Origin: Clostridiales bacterium | GTDB lineage: Bacteria > Bacillota > Clostridia > Lachnospirales > Anaerotignaceae | DNA: 5,685 nt | NCBI GenBank assembly: GCA_021202325.1 | Contig: JAJQDF010000071.1 | Coordinates: forward strand, 1-5,685 | Direction of reading: 5' to 3' | Part shown: positions 1 through 5,680 of the stretch, piece by piece | How the letters are laid out: each line of letters opens with the position of its first letter | Numbering within the stretch: position 1 is the stretch's first letter | Notes under the pieces: generated by a model | What the model was told of the DNA's origin: nothing | The model's input: the letters and a program-made list of their open reading frames with translations, nothing else | Database searches by the model: none | Translations under genes and position numbers: made by a program

Positions 1-1288
1 GGGCAGAATAGCCGAAGAACTTGGTATTGAGCACGGGTATGTTCTTGTGGCGGTAAACGGCAAGGAAATACAGGATGTATTCGACTACAGATATATGATA
101 AATGACGAGTACTTGGAAATACTGTTAAAGGACGGCCACGGTGAAGAATATATTGCAGAGGTCGAGAAGGACTATGACGAGGACATAGGGATAGTATTTG
201 AAAGCGGCCTTATGGACAATGCCAGAAGCTGCAGCAACAAATGCATATTCTGCTTTATAGATCAACTTCCCAAGGGCATGAGGGACACTCTTTATTTTAA
301 GGACGACGACACAAGGCTTTCATTCCTTCAGGGAAATTATGTTACGCTGACGAATATGAAGGATAAGGACATAGACAGAATAATATATTATCATCTGTCG
401 CCCATAAATATATCGGTTCATACGACAAATCCGGAGCTTAGAAAAATGATGCTCCATAACAATAAGGCCGGTAGCCTTATGGAAAGGATGAAAAAGCTGG
501 CCGATGCCGGAATTGAGCTTCATACCCAGGTTGTGCTTTGCAAGGGCATAAACGACGGCGAAGAACTGGACAGAACAATAAGGGATGTTACGGCGCTTTA
601 TCCAAGTACACAGAGCATGTCGGTTGTTCCTGTGGGGCTTACTAAATACCGTGACGGCCTTTATAAGCAGGAGCCCTTTACAAAGGAGGATGCAGCCGCC
701 GTCATAGACCAGATAGAGGGCTGGCAGAAAATAAATTTAGAAAAATTCGGTTCAAGGATTGTTTTTGCCTCGGATGAGTTTTATATTAAGGCAGAGAGAG
801 AGTTCCCGCCGGCGGAAAGCTATGAGGATTTTCAGCAGTTTGAAAACGGCGTAGGTATGATTTCTCTCTTTAAAGCTGAGTTTTACGAGCTTCTGCCTGA
901 TGTAAGGGACAAGGAAAAGAGAAGCAGGGAGCTTTCAATAGTGACCGGCGAGGCCGCTTATGACCTAATGAGCGAAATAGCCGGTGAGCTTATGGAAAAA
1001 TTCCCATATATAAAAATAAACGTATATAAAATAATAAACGAATTCTTCGGCGAGTCGATAACCGTTTCGGGACTTCTTACCGGAGGGGATATAATAAAAC
1101 AGCTTAGAGGCAGAGAACTGGGAGAATATATTATTCTTCCCGACAGTCTGCTCAGAAACGGGGAAACGGTACTGCTGGATGATGTATACGTTTCCGACAT
1201 TGAAAGGGAACTTGACATAAAAGTGAAAATCGCACTGAACTCGGCGGACAGCCTTGTGAGGAAGATAATGAATACGGAGGAAAAATGA
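1..1288 (+). CDS. PDZ / radical SAM / DUF512 protein, 5' end cut off by the window
   Basis: This is a putative iron-sulphur radical SAM enzyme with no established reaction. The reading frame is open from base 2, giving 428 visible residues before the TGA at 1286-1288. A PDZ-like start ([21 protein letters not shown]) is visible before the GTG at 47, so that GTG is internal. By comparison with the family I infer that only about 10-25 N-terminal residues are missing. The radical SAM cluster motif CX3CX2C has Cys codons at 230, 242 and 251 (visible residues 77, 81, 84), within [10 protein letters not shown]. The GNYVTLTN stretch shortly after is typical of this family. The C-terminal half matches DUF512 in character, including the late segment with VSGLLTGGD and [11 protein letters not shown]. 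It lies one base upstream of der, an association common in Clostridia, and is presumably co-transcribed with it. Family assignment is firm; function is unknown. Confidence 0.93.
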   Translation, partial: GRIAEELGIEHGYVLVAVNGKEIQDVFDYRYMINDEYLEILLKDGHGEEYIAEVEKDYDEDIGIVFESGLMDNARSCSNKCIFCFIDQLPKGMRDTLYFKDDDTRLSFLQGNYVTLTNMKDKDIDRIIYYHLSPINISVHTTNPELRKMMLHNNKAGSLMERMKKLADAGIELHTQVVLCKGINDGEELDRTIRDVTALYPSTQSMSVVPVGLTKYRDGLYKQEPFTKEDAAAVIDQIEGWQKINLEKFGSRIVFASDEFYIKAEREFPPAESYEDFQQFENGVGMISLFKAEFYELLPDVRDKEKRSRELSIVTGEAAYDLMSEIAGELMEKFPYIKINVYKIINEFFGESITVSGLLTGGDIIKQLRGRELGEYIILPDSLLRNGETVLLDDVYVSDIERELDIKVKIALNSADSLVRKIMNTEEK

Positions 1289-1289
1289 C

Positions 1290-2615
1290 ATGAGCAAACC
1301 TATCGTTGCCGTAGTCGGCAGACCAAACGTGGGAAAATCGACTCTTTTCAACAGACTGGCGGGAGAGAGAATATCCATTGTTCAGGATACTCCCGGCGTT
1401 ACAAGAGACAGAATATATGCCGATGTGGAATGGCTTAACTACAAATTTACACTTATAGATACAGGCGGAATGGAGCCCGATGCGGAGGACATAATTCTGA
1501 AGCAGATACTTACCCAAGCGCAGATAGCCATAGACACTGCGGACGTTATAATATTTGTTACCGATGTAAAGCAGGGTGTTACAGAGGCGGATTCACAGGT
1601 GGCAAATATGCTTAGGAGAACCAAAAAGCCTGTTGTTGTAGCCGTAAACAAGGTTGACGACATGAGAAAGGAAAACCTGGATGTTTACGAATTCTACAGC
1701 CTTGGTATGGGCGAGGTATATCCCATTTCGGCAGGACAGGCCTTAGGCCTTGGCGATATGCTGGATGCGGTATGCGGACATTTCCCTGAGGGAGCCGAAA
1801 ATGCGGAGGATGACGATGTTATAAAGGTTGCCCTTATCGGTAAGCCCAATGTGGGAAAATCGTCACTCATAAACAGGATTCTTGGCGAGGAAAGACTTAT
1901 AGTAAGTAATATTCCAGGCACCACAAGGGATGCCATAGATACGCCCTTTGAGCTGGACGGACAAAAATATGTGCTTATTGACACCGCCGGAATGAGAAGG
2001 AAGAGCAAAATTAAAGAGGAAATTGAAAAATACAGCATTATCCGTGCCGTAGCCGCTGTTGAGCGTTGCGATGTGGCAGTGCTTGTCATAGATGCCCAGG
2101 AGGGAATAACGGAACAGGACACAAAGATTGCAGGAATTGCCCACGAAAGAGGCAAGGCAGCAATTATAGCCGTAAACAAATGGGATGCCATTGAGAAGGA
2201 CGACAAGACCATGAATAAATTTCTCAAGGACATAGCCAACGAGCTAGCCTATATGTCTTATGCTCCCAGAGTGTTTATTTCCGCCCTTACAGGACAGCGT
2301 GTAATAAAGATGCTGGACACTGTTAAAGAGGTTTATGCTAACAACAGCATGAGAATATCAACCGGTGTTTTAAACGATGTTCTCATTGAGGCCATGGCCA
2401 TGCAGCAGCCCCCTGCCGACAAGGGCAGACAGCTTAAAATATACTATATGACTCAGGTTGGAGTTAAGCCGCCGACATTTGTCATATTTGTAAACGACAG
2501 AGAGCTTATGCATTTTTCATACAGACGATATATTGAGAATCAGCTGAGGCAGAATTTCGGCTTTAACGGAACACCGATACATTTTGTAGTTAGACAAAAG
2601 GGAGATAAAGACTGA
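1290..2615 (+). CDS. der: Ribosome-assembly GTPase Der (EngA)
   Basis: Der is an essential double-GTPase needed for maturation of the large ribosomal subunit in the cytoplasm. The 441-residue protein is the usual length for the family. G domain 1 shows the P-loop GRPNVGKS (residues 10-17), the switch-I segment DTPGVTRD (33-40), DTGG (57-60) and NKVD (120-123). G domain 2 shows GKPNVGKS (184-191), IPGTTRD (208-214), DTAG (231-234) and NKWD (296-299). The remaining roughly 100 residues form the KH-like C-terminal RNA-binding domain, ending in the family-typical [14 protein letters not shown]. The ATG is chosen because GGAGG at 1276-1280 sits 9 bases upstream and the P-loop follows at the normal distance. 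It starts one base after the DUF512 gene stops and ends one base before plsY, so it is the second gene of the operon. Nothing is missing. Confidence 0.98.
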   Translation: MSKPIVAVVGRPNVGKSTLFNRLAGERISIVQDTPGVTRDRIYADVEWLNYKFTLIDTGGMEPDAEDIILKQILTQAQIAIDTADVIIFVTDVKQGVTEADSQVANMLRRTKKPVVVAVNKVDDMRKENLDVYEFYSLGMGEVYPISAGQALGLGDMLDAVCGHFPEGAENAEDDDVIKVALIGKPNVGKSSLINRILGEERLIVSNIPGTTRDAIDTPFELDGQKYVLIDTAGMRRKSKIKEEIEKYSIIRAVAAVERCDVAVLVIDAQEGITEQDTKIAGIAHERGKAAIIAVNKWDAIEKDDKTMNKFLKDIANELAYMSYAPRVFISALTGQRVIKMLDTVKEVYANNSMRISTGVLNDVLIEAMAMQQPPADKGRQLKIYYMTQVGVKPPTFVIFVNDRELMHFSYRRYIENQLRQNFGFNGTPIHFVVRQKGDKD

Positions 2616-2616
2616 T

Positions 2617-3234
2617 ATGTATAGATTAGTATGTATTGCAATAGGATACTGCTTCGGTCTCATACAGGCATCCTATTTTGCCGGAAAGATTAACCATGTG
2701 GACATCAGCACTAAGGGAAGCGGCAACCTGGGAACGACAAACTCAGTAAGAGTGCTGGGAATAAAACAGGGACTGGTCATATTTTTCTGCGATGCGCTGA
2801 AGGCTTCGGCGGCGTTTTATATCTGTTATTTTCTCTTTAGGGAAAATGCTGTTGTTGCCGGCTTCTACGGCGGCGCAGGAGCGATACTAGGCCATGACTT
2901 TCCGTTTTACCACAAATTTAAGGGTGGAAAGGGCATAGCCGCCATGCTGGGAATGATGCTTGGAGCCTTTCCTTTCCCTGCGCTTATAGTATATATTATT
3001 GCTGCGGCTGTGCTGATGAGCGGCTATGTGTCGGTTACATCGCTGACATTGTCGGCGCTTATACCGATTTCGCTCTACATATGGAATTATCCGCCGGAGG
3101 CTGTGGCTGTGACGGCTGCCCTTGCGGTACTGGCGTTTTTCCAGCACAGGTCGAACATAAAAAGACTCATTAACGGCACAGAAAGCAGATTTGACATTAT
3201 CGGCAAACTTAAGCCTAAAAAGAAGGAGCTGTAA
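2617..3234 (+). CDS. plsY: Acyl-phosphate:glycerol-3-phosphate acyltransferase PlsY
   Basis: PlsY is an integral membrane enzyme that moves the acyl group from acyl-phosphate (made by PlsX) to sn-1 of glycerol-3-phosphate, giving lysophosphatidic acid. The protein has 205 residues, normal for the family, and is hydrophobic throughout, with several membrane segments (for example residues 2-22, 51-73 and 118-134). The three family motifs are present: GSGNLGTTN (34-42) followed by R45, then GHDFPFYHKFKGGKG (92-106), and HRSNIKRLINGTE (177-189). Motif 1 usually reads GATN; here Thr replaces Ala at residue 40, a mild change that leaves the glycine/asparagine frame intact. A GGGAG at 2600-2604 lies 12 bases before the ATG, inside the end of der. 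The gene ends with tandem stops TAA TAG directly before gpsA, which makes the product's substrate. Confidence 0.97.
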   Translation: MYRLVCIAIGYCFGLIQASYFAGKINHVDISTKGSGNLGTTNSVRVLGIKQGLVIFFCDALKASAAFYICYFLFRENAVVAGFYGGAGAILGHDFPFYHKFKGGKGIAAMLGMMLGAFPFPALIVYIIAAAVLMSGYVSVTSLTLSALIPISLYIWNYPPEAVAVTAALAVLAFFQHRSNIKRLINGTESRFDIIGKLKPKKKEL

Positions 3235-3237
3235 TAG

Positions 3238-4227
3238 ATGAAAAAGATAACTGTTATCGGAAGCGGAAGCTGGGGAACGGCTCTCGCCGTAATGCTTGAT
3301 AAATACGGTCACGATGTAACCATCTGGTCATGGCAGGAGGAAGAGGCAAGACGAATCCGTGAGGACGGAGAACACAAGGAGTTTTTGCCGGGAGTACCCA
3401 TAAGGAAGGAAATTAAAATAGTTACCGATCCTGAAAAAGCCATTGACGGAGCAGAAATAATCATTGCGGCGGTTCCGTCAAAGTTCGTCAGAATAAATAT
3501 CGAGAAATTTTCACCCTATTTCAAAAAGGACCAGATAATAGTAAATGTTGCCAAGGGCATTGAGGATGGAAGTCTTAAAACCCTTGCTGAGGTAATAAAG
3601 GAATGTGCGCCCCAGTGCGAGGTTGCTGTGCTTTCTGGCCCCAGCCATGCTGAGGAAGTCGGCCGAGGAATACCTACGGCGGCCGTAATTGCCTCTCACA
3701 ATGAAGACATAGCGAAGATGATACAGACTGAATTCAGCAATCCCGTATTCAGGCTTTACACCAACATCGATGTTATCGGCGTAGAGATAGGTGCCGCCAT
3801 GAAAAACATTATTGCCCTTGCAGCAGGAATGTCCGACGGACTTGGCTTTGGCGACAACACAAAGGCGGCTCTTATGACAAGGGGAATGGCTGAGATAAAG
3901 CGTTTGGGAGTTGCCATGGGCGGCGATGAAAAGACATTCTACGGACTTTCGGGAATGGGAGACCTCATTGTTACATGCACAAGCATGCATTCCAGGAACA
4001 GAAGAGCCGGTATTATGCTTGGCCAGGGCAAGTCGCTTGACGAAACTCTGAAAGAGGTTCACATGGTAGTTGAGGGTGTAAACACAGCCAAAGCTGCCAC
4101 AGAGCTTGCCAAAAAGTACAATGTAAGTATGCCCATTACCGAGGCAATGACAAGCGTACTCTTTGACGGTGCCGATGTAGGCGAAGCTGTATACACATTG
4201 ATGATGAGAGATAAAATATCAGAATAA
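3238..4227 (+). CDS. gpsA: Glycerol-3-phosphate dehydrogenase [NAD(P)+] GpsA
   Basis: GpsA reduces dihydroxyacetone phosphate to sn-glycerol-3-phosphate in the cytoplasm, supplying the backbone that PlsY acylates. The 329-residue length is typical. The N-terminal Rossmann fold has GSGSWGTALA (residues 8-17), with the GxGxxG pattern G8-G10-G13. The catalytic-lysine regions are NVAKGIEDG (K106) and EIGAAMKNI (K189). The substrate-binding signatures LSGPSHAEEV (132-141), GDNTKAAL (205-212), LSGMGDLIVTCTS (237-249) and SRNRRAG (252-258) are all intact. The ATG is preceded by AGGAG at 3224-3228, 9 bases upstream, inside the end of plsY. It is the last visible gene of the operon. In many sporulating Firmicutes spoIVA follows gpsA, but here a convergent PAP2 gene follows instead. 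The stop codon lies in a 12-base tandem duplication that supplies a second in-frame stop at 4237-4239. Confidence 0.98.
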   Translation: MKKITVIGSGSWGTALAVMLDKYGHDVTIWSWQEEEARRIREDGEHKEFLPGVPIRKEIKIVTDPEKAIDGAEIIIAAVPSKFVRINIEKFSPYFKKDQIIVNVAKGIEDGSLKTLAEVIKECAPQCEVAVLSGPSHAEEVGRGIPTAAVIASHNEDIAKMIQTEFSNPVFRLYTNIDVIGVEIGAAMKNIIALAAGMSDGLGFGDNTKAALMTRGMAEIKRLGVAMGGDEKTFYGLSGMGDLIVTCTSMHSRNRRAGIMLGQGKSLDETLKEVHMVVEGVNTAKAATELAKKYNVSMPITEAMTSVLFDGADVGEAVYTLMMRDKISE

Positions 4228-4244
4228 ATCATAGAATAAATCAC
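4221..4244. repeat. Imperfect 12-bp tandem duplication over two stop codons
   Basis: Two adjacent units, AGAATAAATCAT (4221-4232) and AGAATAAATCAC (4233-4244), differ only in the last base. The first contains the gpsA stop TAA (4225-4227) and the second contains the complement of the PAP2 stop TGA (4241-4243). Because the unit is 12 bases long, each gene gains an in-frame backup stop in the other unit. It is probably a replication-slippage duplication. Confidence 0.8.
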
Positions 4245-4729
4245 AAAAACAGATAGGGTATGCCGAAAAGCAGCCCTATTATTATGCCTGCCAATATATC
4301 TGAGGGATAGTGCACTCCGGAAAGCAAACGTGATACTGCAACAAGTATTGACACCACAAGCCCGATTATGCCAAGAAAAGGATGTATATAATACAGTGAT
4401 GTTGTTATGGCAAAGGAGCTGGAACAGTGAAGGCTTGGGAAGCTATGGCCTGATGAATGATTTTCCAGCGGTGTTACATCCAGCACATCAAAGGGGCGTG
4501 GGCGGTCTATTTTATTTCTAAATTTTGTTACTATGATAAGTTCTGCCAGTGGGCAGGCGGCAAAAGCTACAACCCTTATATCACGCATAAGCACAAGTAT
4601 CGGCATAAGGCCATAAAACAGTACCATCATAATATTCGGGGTTTTATCATTTAAAAATATAACAGGCTTATGCAGTTTGGGGTGCTTTTGCACGAAGCTG
4701 TAGACAGCCATATAAATTTTAGTATCCAA
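4241..4729 (-). CDS. PAP2 (type 2 phosphatidic acid phosphatase) family membrane protein
   Basis: This is a membrane phosphatase of the PAP2/PgpB superfamily. Members act on phosphatidic acid, phosphatidylglycerophosphate or undecaprenyl pyrophosphate, and the substrate here cannot be told. Numbered from the TTG at 4729, the 162-residue protein has motif 1 KX6RP (K69-P77), motif 2 FPSLH (97-101) and motif 3 SRX5HX3D (S133-R134, H140, D144). Motif 2 is usually PSGH; the Leu variant is known from other PAP2 branches. A nearby SSGH (92-95) resembles the motif, but FPSLH aligns better with the common FPSGH pattern. About five hydrophobic segments fit the fold. The frame could open at GTG 4738, but AGAGGTGAT (complement of 4734-4742) would then overlap the start. 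As a Shine-Dalgarno it sits well before TTG 4729, which I prefer. It converges on gpsA, so it may share lipid metabolism by theme but not by transcript. Confidence 0.9.
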   Translation of the reverse strand: MDTKIYMAVYSFVQKHPKLHKPVIFLNDKTPNIMMVLFYGLMPILVLMRDIRVVAFAACPLAELIIVTKFRNKIDRPRPFDVLDVTPLENHSSGHSFPSLHCSSSFAITTSLYYIHPFLGIIGLVVSILVAVSRLLSGVHYPSDILAGIIIGLLFGIPYLFL

Positions 4730-4747
4730 AAATATCACCTCTAAAGT

Positions 4748-4785
4748 AATAAAGCGGAAGCCTATGCAGGTTTCCGCTTTATTTT
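4748..4785 (+). terminator. Strong hairpin, probable plus-strand terminator
   Basis: Arms 4748-4763 and 4768-4783 pair over 16 positions around the loop ATGC, with one G-T wobble (4760/4771). A short T-rich tail follows (TTTATTTT at 4778-4785). The wobble becomes a C-A mismatch in minus-strand RNA, so the fold favours the plus strand. The only plus-strand transcription unit to its left is the DUF512-der-plsY-gpsA operon, which would then end here after crossing the PAP2 gene in antisense. In minus-strand RNA the hairpin lies just before the PAP2 ribosome binding site, so a leader role there is also possible. Confidence 0.65.
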
Positions 4786-4809
4786 AACATATATTAGTGA
4801 GTTTTTAAA
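4781..4809 (-). promoter_or_regulatory. Candidate sigma-A promoter for the PAP2 gene
   Basis: On the minus strand a -35-like TTTAAA (complement of 4804-4809) is followed after 17 bases by the -10 TAAAAT (complement of 4781-4786). TG sits one base upstream of the -10, giving an extended -10. Transcription would start near 4774, inside the terminator-like hairpin, leaving a leader of about 45 bases before TTG 4729. The -35 is only 4/6 to consensus. It touches the left edge of the flanking repeat copy. Confidence 0.45.
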
Positions 4810-4900
4810 GATCTTGAGGGTTTCACCCTCAAACTCCCACCAGGGATATCATCCCTGGACCCACCTTAAGAAAATTATATTTAGGTCATGCAATAATTTT
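4806..4900 (+). repeat. Structured intergenic repeat, copy 1
   Basis: Copy 1 of a two-copy direct repeat. The head (4806-4836) is 30/31 identical to 5584-5614 and folds as stem-loop TTGAGGGT/ACCCTCAA (4814-4821 with 4825-4832, loop TTC). A second stem-loop, CCAGGGAT/ATCCCTGG (4840-4847 with 4851-4858, loop ATC), has no sequence match in copy 2. Then come the shared boxes TAAGAAAA (4867-4874) and GCAATAAT (4890-4897). The distance from head to TAAGAAAA is exactly 30 bases in both copies. It holds no credible gene and lies just beyond the stop codon of the XRE gene. Confidence 0.8.
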
Positions 4901-4918
4901 GGGAACTAAAAAGATATT

Positions 4919-5134
4919 TTAAACACCTTTCTTTTTATCGGACAGCCCGAGAATATAATCGGCAGATACGTTGTAATATTTGCATAGAGCAATTAGGTGC
5001 CTAATGGGCAGTTCATTGGCGCCCCTTTCGTAACGGGCATACATAGTCTGCGATGTACCAAGCACCGTTGCTATATCGGACTGGGTTTTGTCCGCATCTT
5101 CTCTTAAATTTCTGATACGCTGAGTATAGTCCAC
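4919..5134 (-). CDS. Small XRE-family helix-turn-helix regulator
   Basis: This is a single-domain DNA-binding protein of the Cro/C1 (HTH_3) type, 71 residues from GTG 5134. The N terminus YTQRIRNLREDADKTQ is the usual first helix. Helix 2 (about 18-25, QSDIATVLG) and the recognition helix (about 28-37, SQTMYARYERG) follow. The conserved tail LPIRHLIALCKYYNVSADYILGL completes the five-helix fold. There is no sensor or peptidase domain. The frame is open to GTG 5143, but AGGTG (complement of 5141-5145) would then overlap the start. It sits six bases before GTG 5134, and that start also gives the common MDYxxRIRxLRE beginning. The gene is divergent from the small Ig-like gene, and the palindrome in the shared intergenic region is a likely target, which would make it a repressor of its neighbour and perhaps of itself. 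That role is inference. Its promoter could not be placed with confidence. Confidence 0.9.
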   Translation of the reverse strand: MDYTQRIRNLREDADKTQSDIATVLGTSQTMYARYERGANELPIRHLIALCKYYNVSADYILGLSDKKKGV

Positions 5135-5149
5135 AATCTCCACCTGCCG

Positions 5150-5168
5150 ATAAAATACTTAATTTTAT
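5150..5168. repeat. AT-rich inverted repeat ahead of the XRE gene
   Basis: ATAAAAT (5150-5156) and ATTTTAT (5162-5168) are inverted repeats around ACTTA, and another ATTTTAT occurs at 5175-5181. The site lies in the presumed leader or promoter of the XRE gene and could be an autoregulatory site. In DNA this AT-rich it could equally be chance. Confidence 0.3.
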
Positions 5169-5192
5169 GTTATCATTTTATTGAGGATATTA

Positions 5193-5221
5193 TTGACTTT
5201 AGTAAATATATTTACTAAAAT
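5193..5221 (+). promoter_or_regulatory. Sigma-A type promoter of the Ig-like protein gene
   Basis: TTGACT (5193-5198) is followed by a 17-base spacer and TAAAAT (5216-5221): each box is 5/6 to consensus and the spacing is ideal. Transcription would start near 5228, giving a leader of about 25 bases before the ATG at 5254, with AGGAG in place. The spacer is almost entirely taken up by a perfect palindrome, so a bound regulator should block RNA polymerase. Confidence 0.75.
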
Positions 5222-5228
5222 GTTAGTA
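5198..5228. promoter_or_regulatory. Operator: 22-bp perfect palindrome plus a third half-site
   Basis: TTTAGTAAAT (5198-5207), central AT, and ATTTACTAAA (5210-5219) form a perfect 22-bp palindrome. A further TTAGTA at 5223-5228 forms a second inverted repeat with TACTAA (5213-5218) around AATG. So TTAGTA half-sites occur at 5199-5204 (+), 5213-5218 (-) and 5223-5228 (+). The array covers the spacer, the -10 and the likely start point of the plus-strand promoter. The XRE protein encoded next door is the obvious candidate ligand, but this is not shown by the sequence. Confidence 0.7.
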
Positions 5229-5253
5229 CAAATATTTATTAGGAGTGGAAAAG

Positions 5254-5556
5254 ATGAAAAGGATTTTGGCTATAGCTTTGGCGGCAATGGTAATTGGAAC
5301 AGGAATTTATATGTATAGACAGCCTGATTTTGATATAGATGTTCCGAATGAAATAGTGCTGGAAATGGGTGAGAGGTTTTTGCCGGATGATTATGTTTCG
5401 GTTGAAGGAAATACTGATGGCATGACTTTGGAATATAAAGACAACATAAACACAAATAAGGAGGGGACATACACATTAACGATAAAGGCTGAGGACAGCA
5501 AAGGCCGCATAAAGGAAACAACAGTGGCAGTAATTGTGAGGGATAGTGCAAAATGA
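5254..5556 (+). CDS. Small membrane-anchored protein with one bacterial Ig-like (DUF5011-type) domain
   Basis: The protein has 100 residues from ATG 5254, chosen because AGGAG (5241-5245) lies eight bases upstream. The in-frame GTG at 5245 overlaps that Shine-Dalgarno. K2-R3 followed by a hydrophobic stretch (residues 4-20) is an N-terminal signal or membrane anchor. There is no lipobox cysteine, LPXTG motif or clear signal peptidase I site, so an uncleaved anchor with the rest outside is likely. Residues 29-97 form one beta-sandwich domain: VPNEIVLEMGERFLPDDYVS, then NTNKEGTYTLTIKAEDSKGR, ending in VAVIVRD. This is the pattern of DUF5011/Cry22-like Ig repeats found in Firmicute surface proteins. 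Such domains usually occur in tandem in long proteins, so a free-standing copy is unusual. No enzymatic residues are evident. It is divergent from the XRE gene and likely controlled through the palindromic operator. Its function is unknown. Confidence 0.85.
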   Translation: MKRILAIALAAMVIGTGIYMYRQPDFDIDVPNEIVLEMGERFLPDDYVSVEGNTDGMTLEYKDNINTNKEGTYTLTIKAEDSKGRIKETTVAVIVRDSAK

Positions 5557-5583
5557 CAAATTATAAAACGGCGGAGCTAAAGA

Positions 5584-5680
5584 TAAAGACCTTGAGGGTT
5601 TCACCCTCAAACTCTTACAAGACTACGTCTGTGCACACCACATCTAAGAAAAAACTGCGTTTTTTCTGAGCAATAATATT
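5584..5680 (+). repeat. Structured intergenic repeat, copy 2
   Basis: This is a second copy in the same orientation as copy 1, 778 bases downstream. The head (5584-5614) repeats the stem-loop TTGAGGGT/ACCCTCAA (5592-5599 with 5603-5610). The 30-base middle (5615-5644) differs in sequence but has a smaller stem-loop, AGAC/GTCT (5620-5623 with 5627-5630). TAAGAAAA (5645-5652) and GCAATAAT (5670-5677) match copy 1. The spacer between those boxes is 17 bases here and 15 in copy 1. It follows the Ig-like gene by 27 bases, and the right boundary may lie outside the window. Confidence 0.78.
5647..5667 (+). terminator. A/T-rich hairpin, weak terminator candidate
   Basis: AGAAAAAAC (5647-5655) and GTTTTTTCT (5659-5667) pair perfectly over nine bases around TGC. 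The hairpin is the third foldable segment of repeat copy 2 and lies 90 bases beyond the stop of the Ig-like gene. The T-run is inside the stem and the stem is nearly all A-T, so termination efficiency is doubtful, although it could act on either strand. Confidence 0.35.

Noticed and set aside
47..49. GTG as the start of the DUF512 protein
   Set aside because: The frame is open to the window edge and the residues before it belong to the PDZ-like domain, so the true start is upstream of the window.
4605..4612. Hidden tRNA or riboswitch in the intergenic regions or leaders
   Set aside because: No cloverleaf, T-loop consensus or known riboswitch core was recognisable. The intergenic gaps are short and explained by promoters, the hairpin and the repeats.
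4330..4654. Plus-strand open frames of about 63-65 codons inside the PAP2 gene
   Set aside because: They have no recognisable domain and lie wholly antisense to a gene with all three PAP2 motifs.
4814..4858. Stem-loops of repeat copy 1 as a simple terminator for the XRE gene
   Set aside because: Neither stem is followed by a T-run on the minus strand, and both copies face the same way although they follow genes on opposite strands.
5245..5247. GTG start for the Ig-like protein
   Set aside because: It overlaps the AGGAG Shine-Dalgarno, which is correctly spaced for ATG 5254.
4813..5614. CRISPR array from the repeated palindromic 24-mer
   Set aside because: There are only two copies 778 bases apart, coding genes lie between them, and there are no regular spacers or cas genes.
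4806..5680. Integron gene cassettes with attC sites
   Set aside because: I could not find paired GTTRRRY/RYYYAAC core sites and no integrase is in view. The hairpins are too small and differently arranged.
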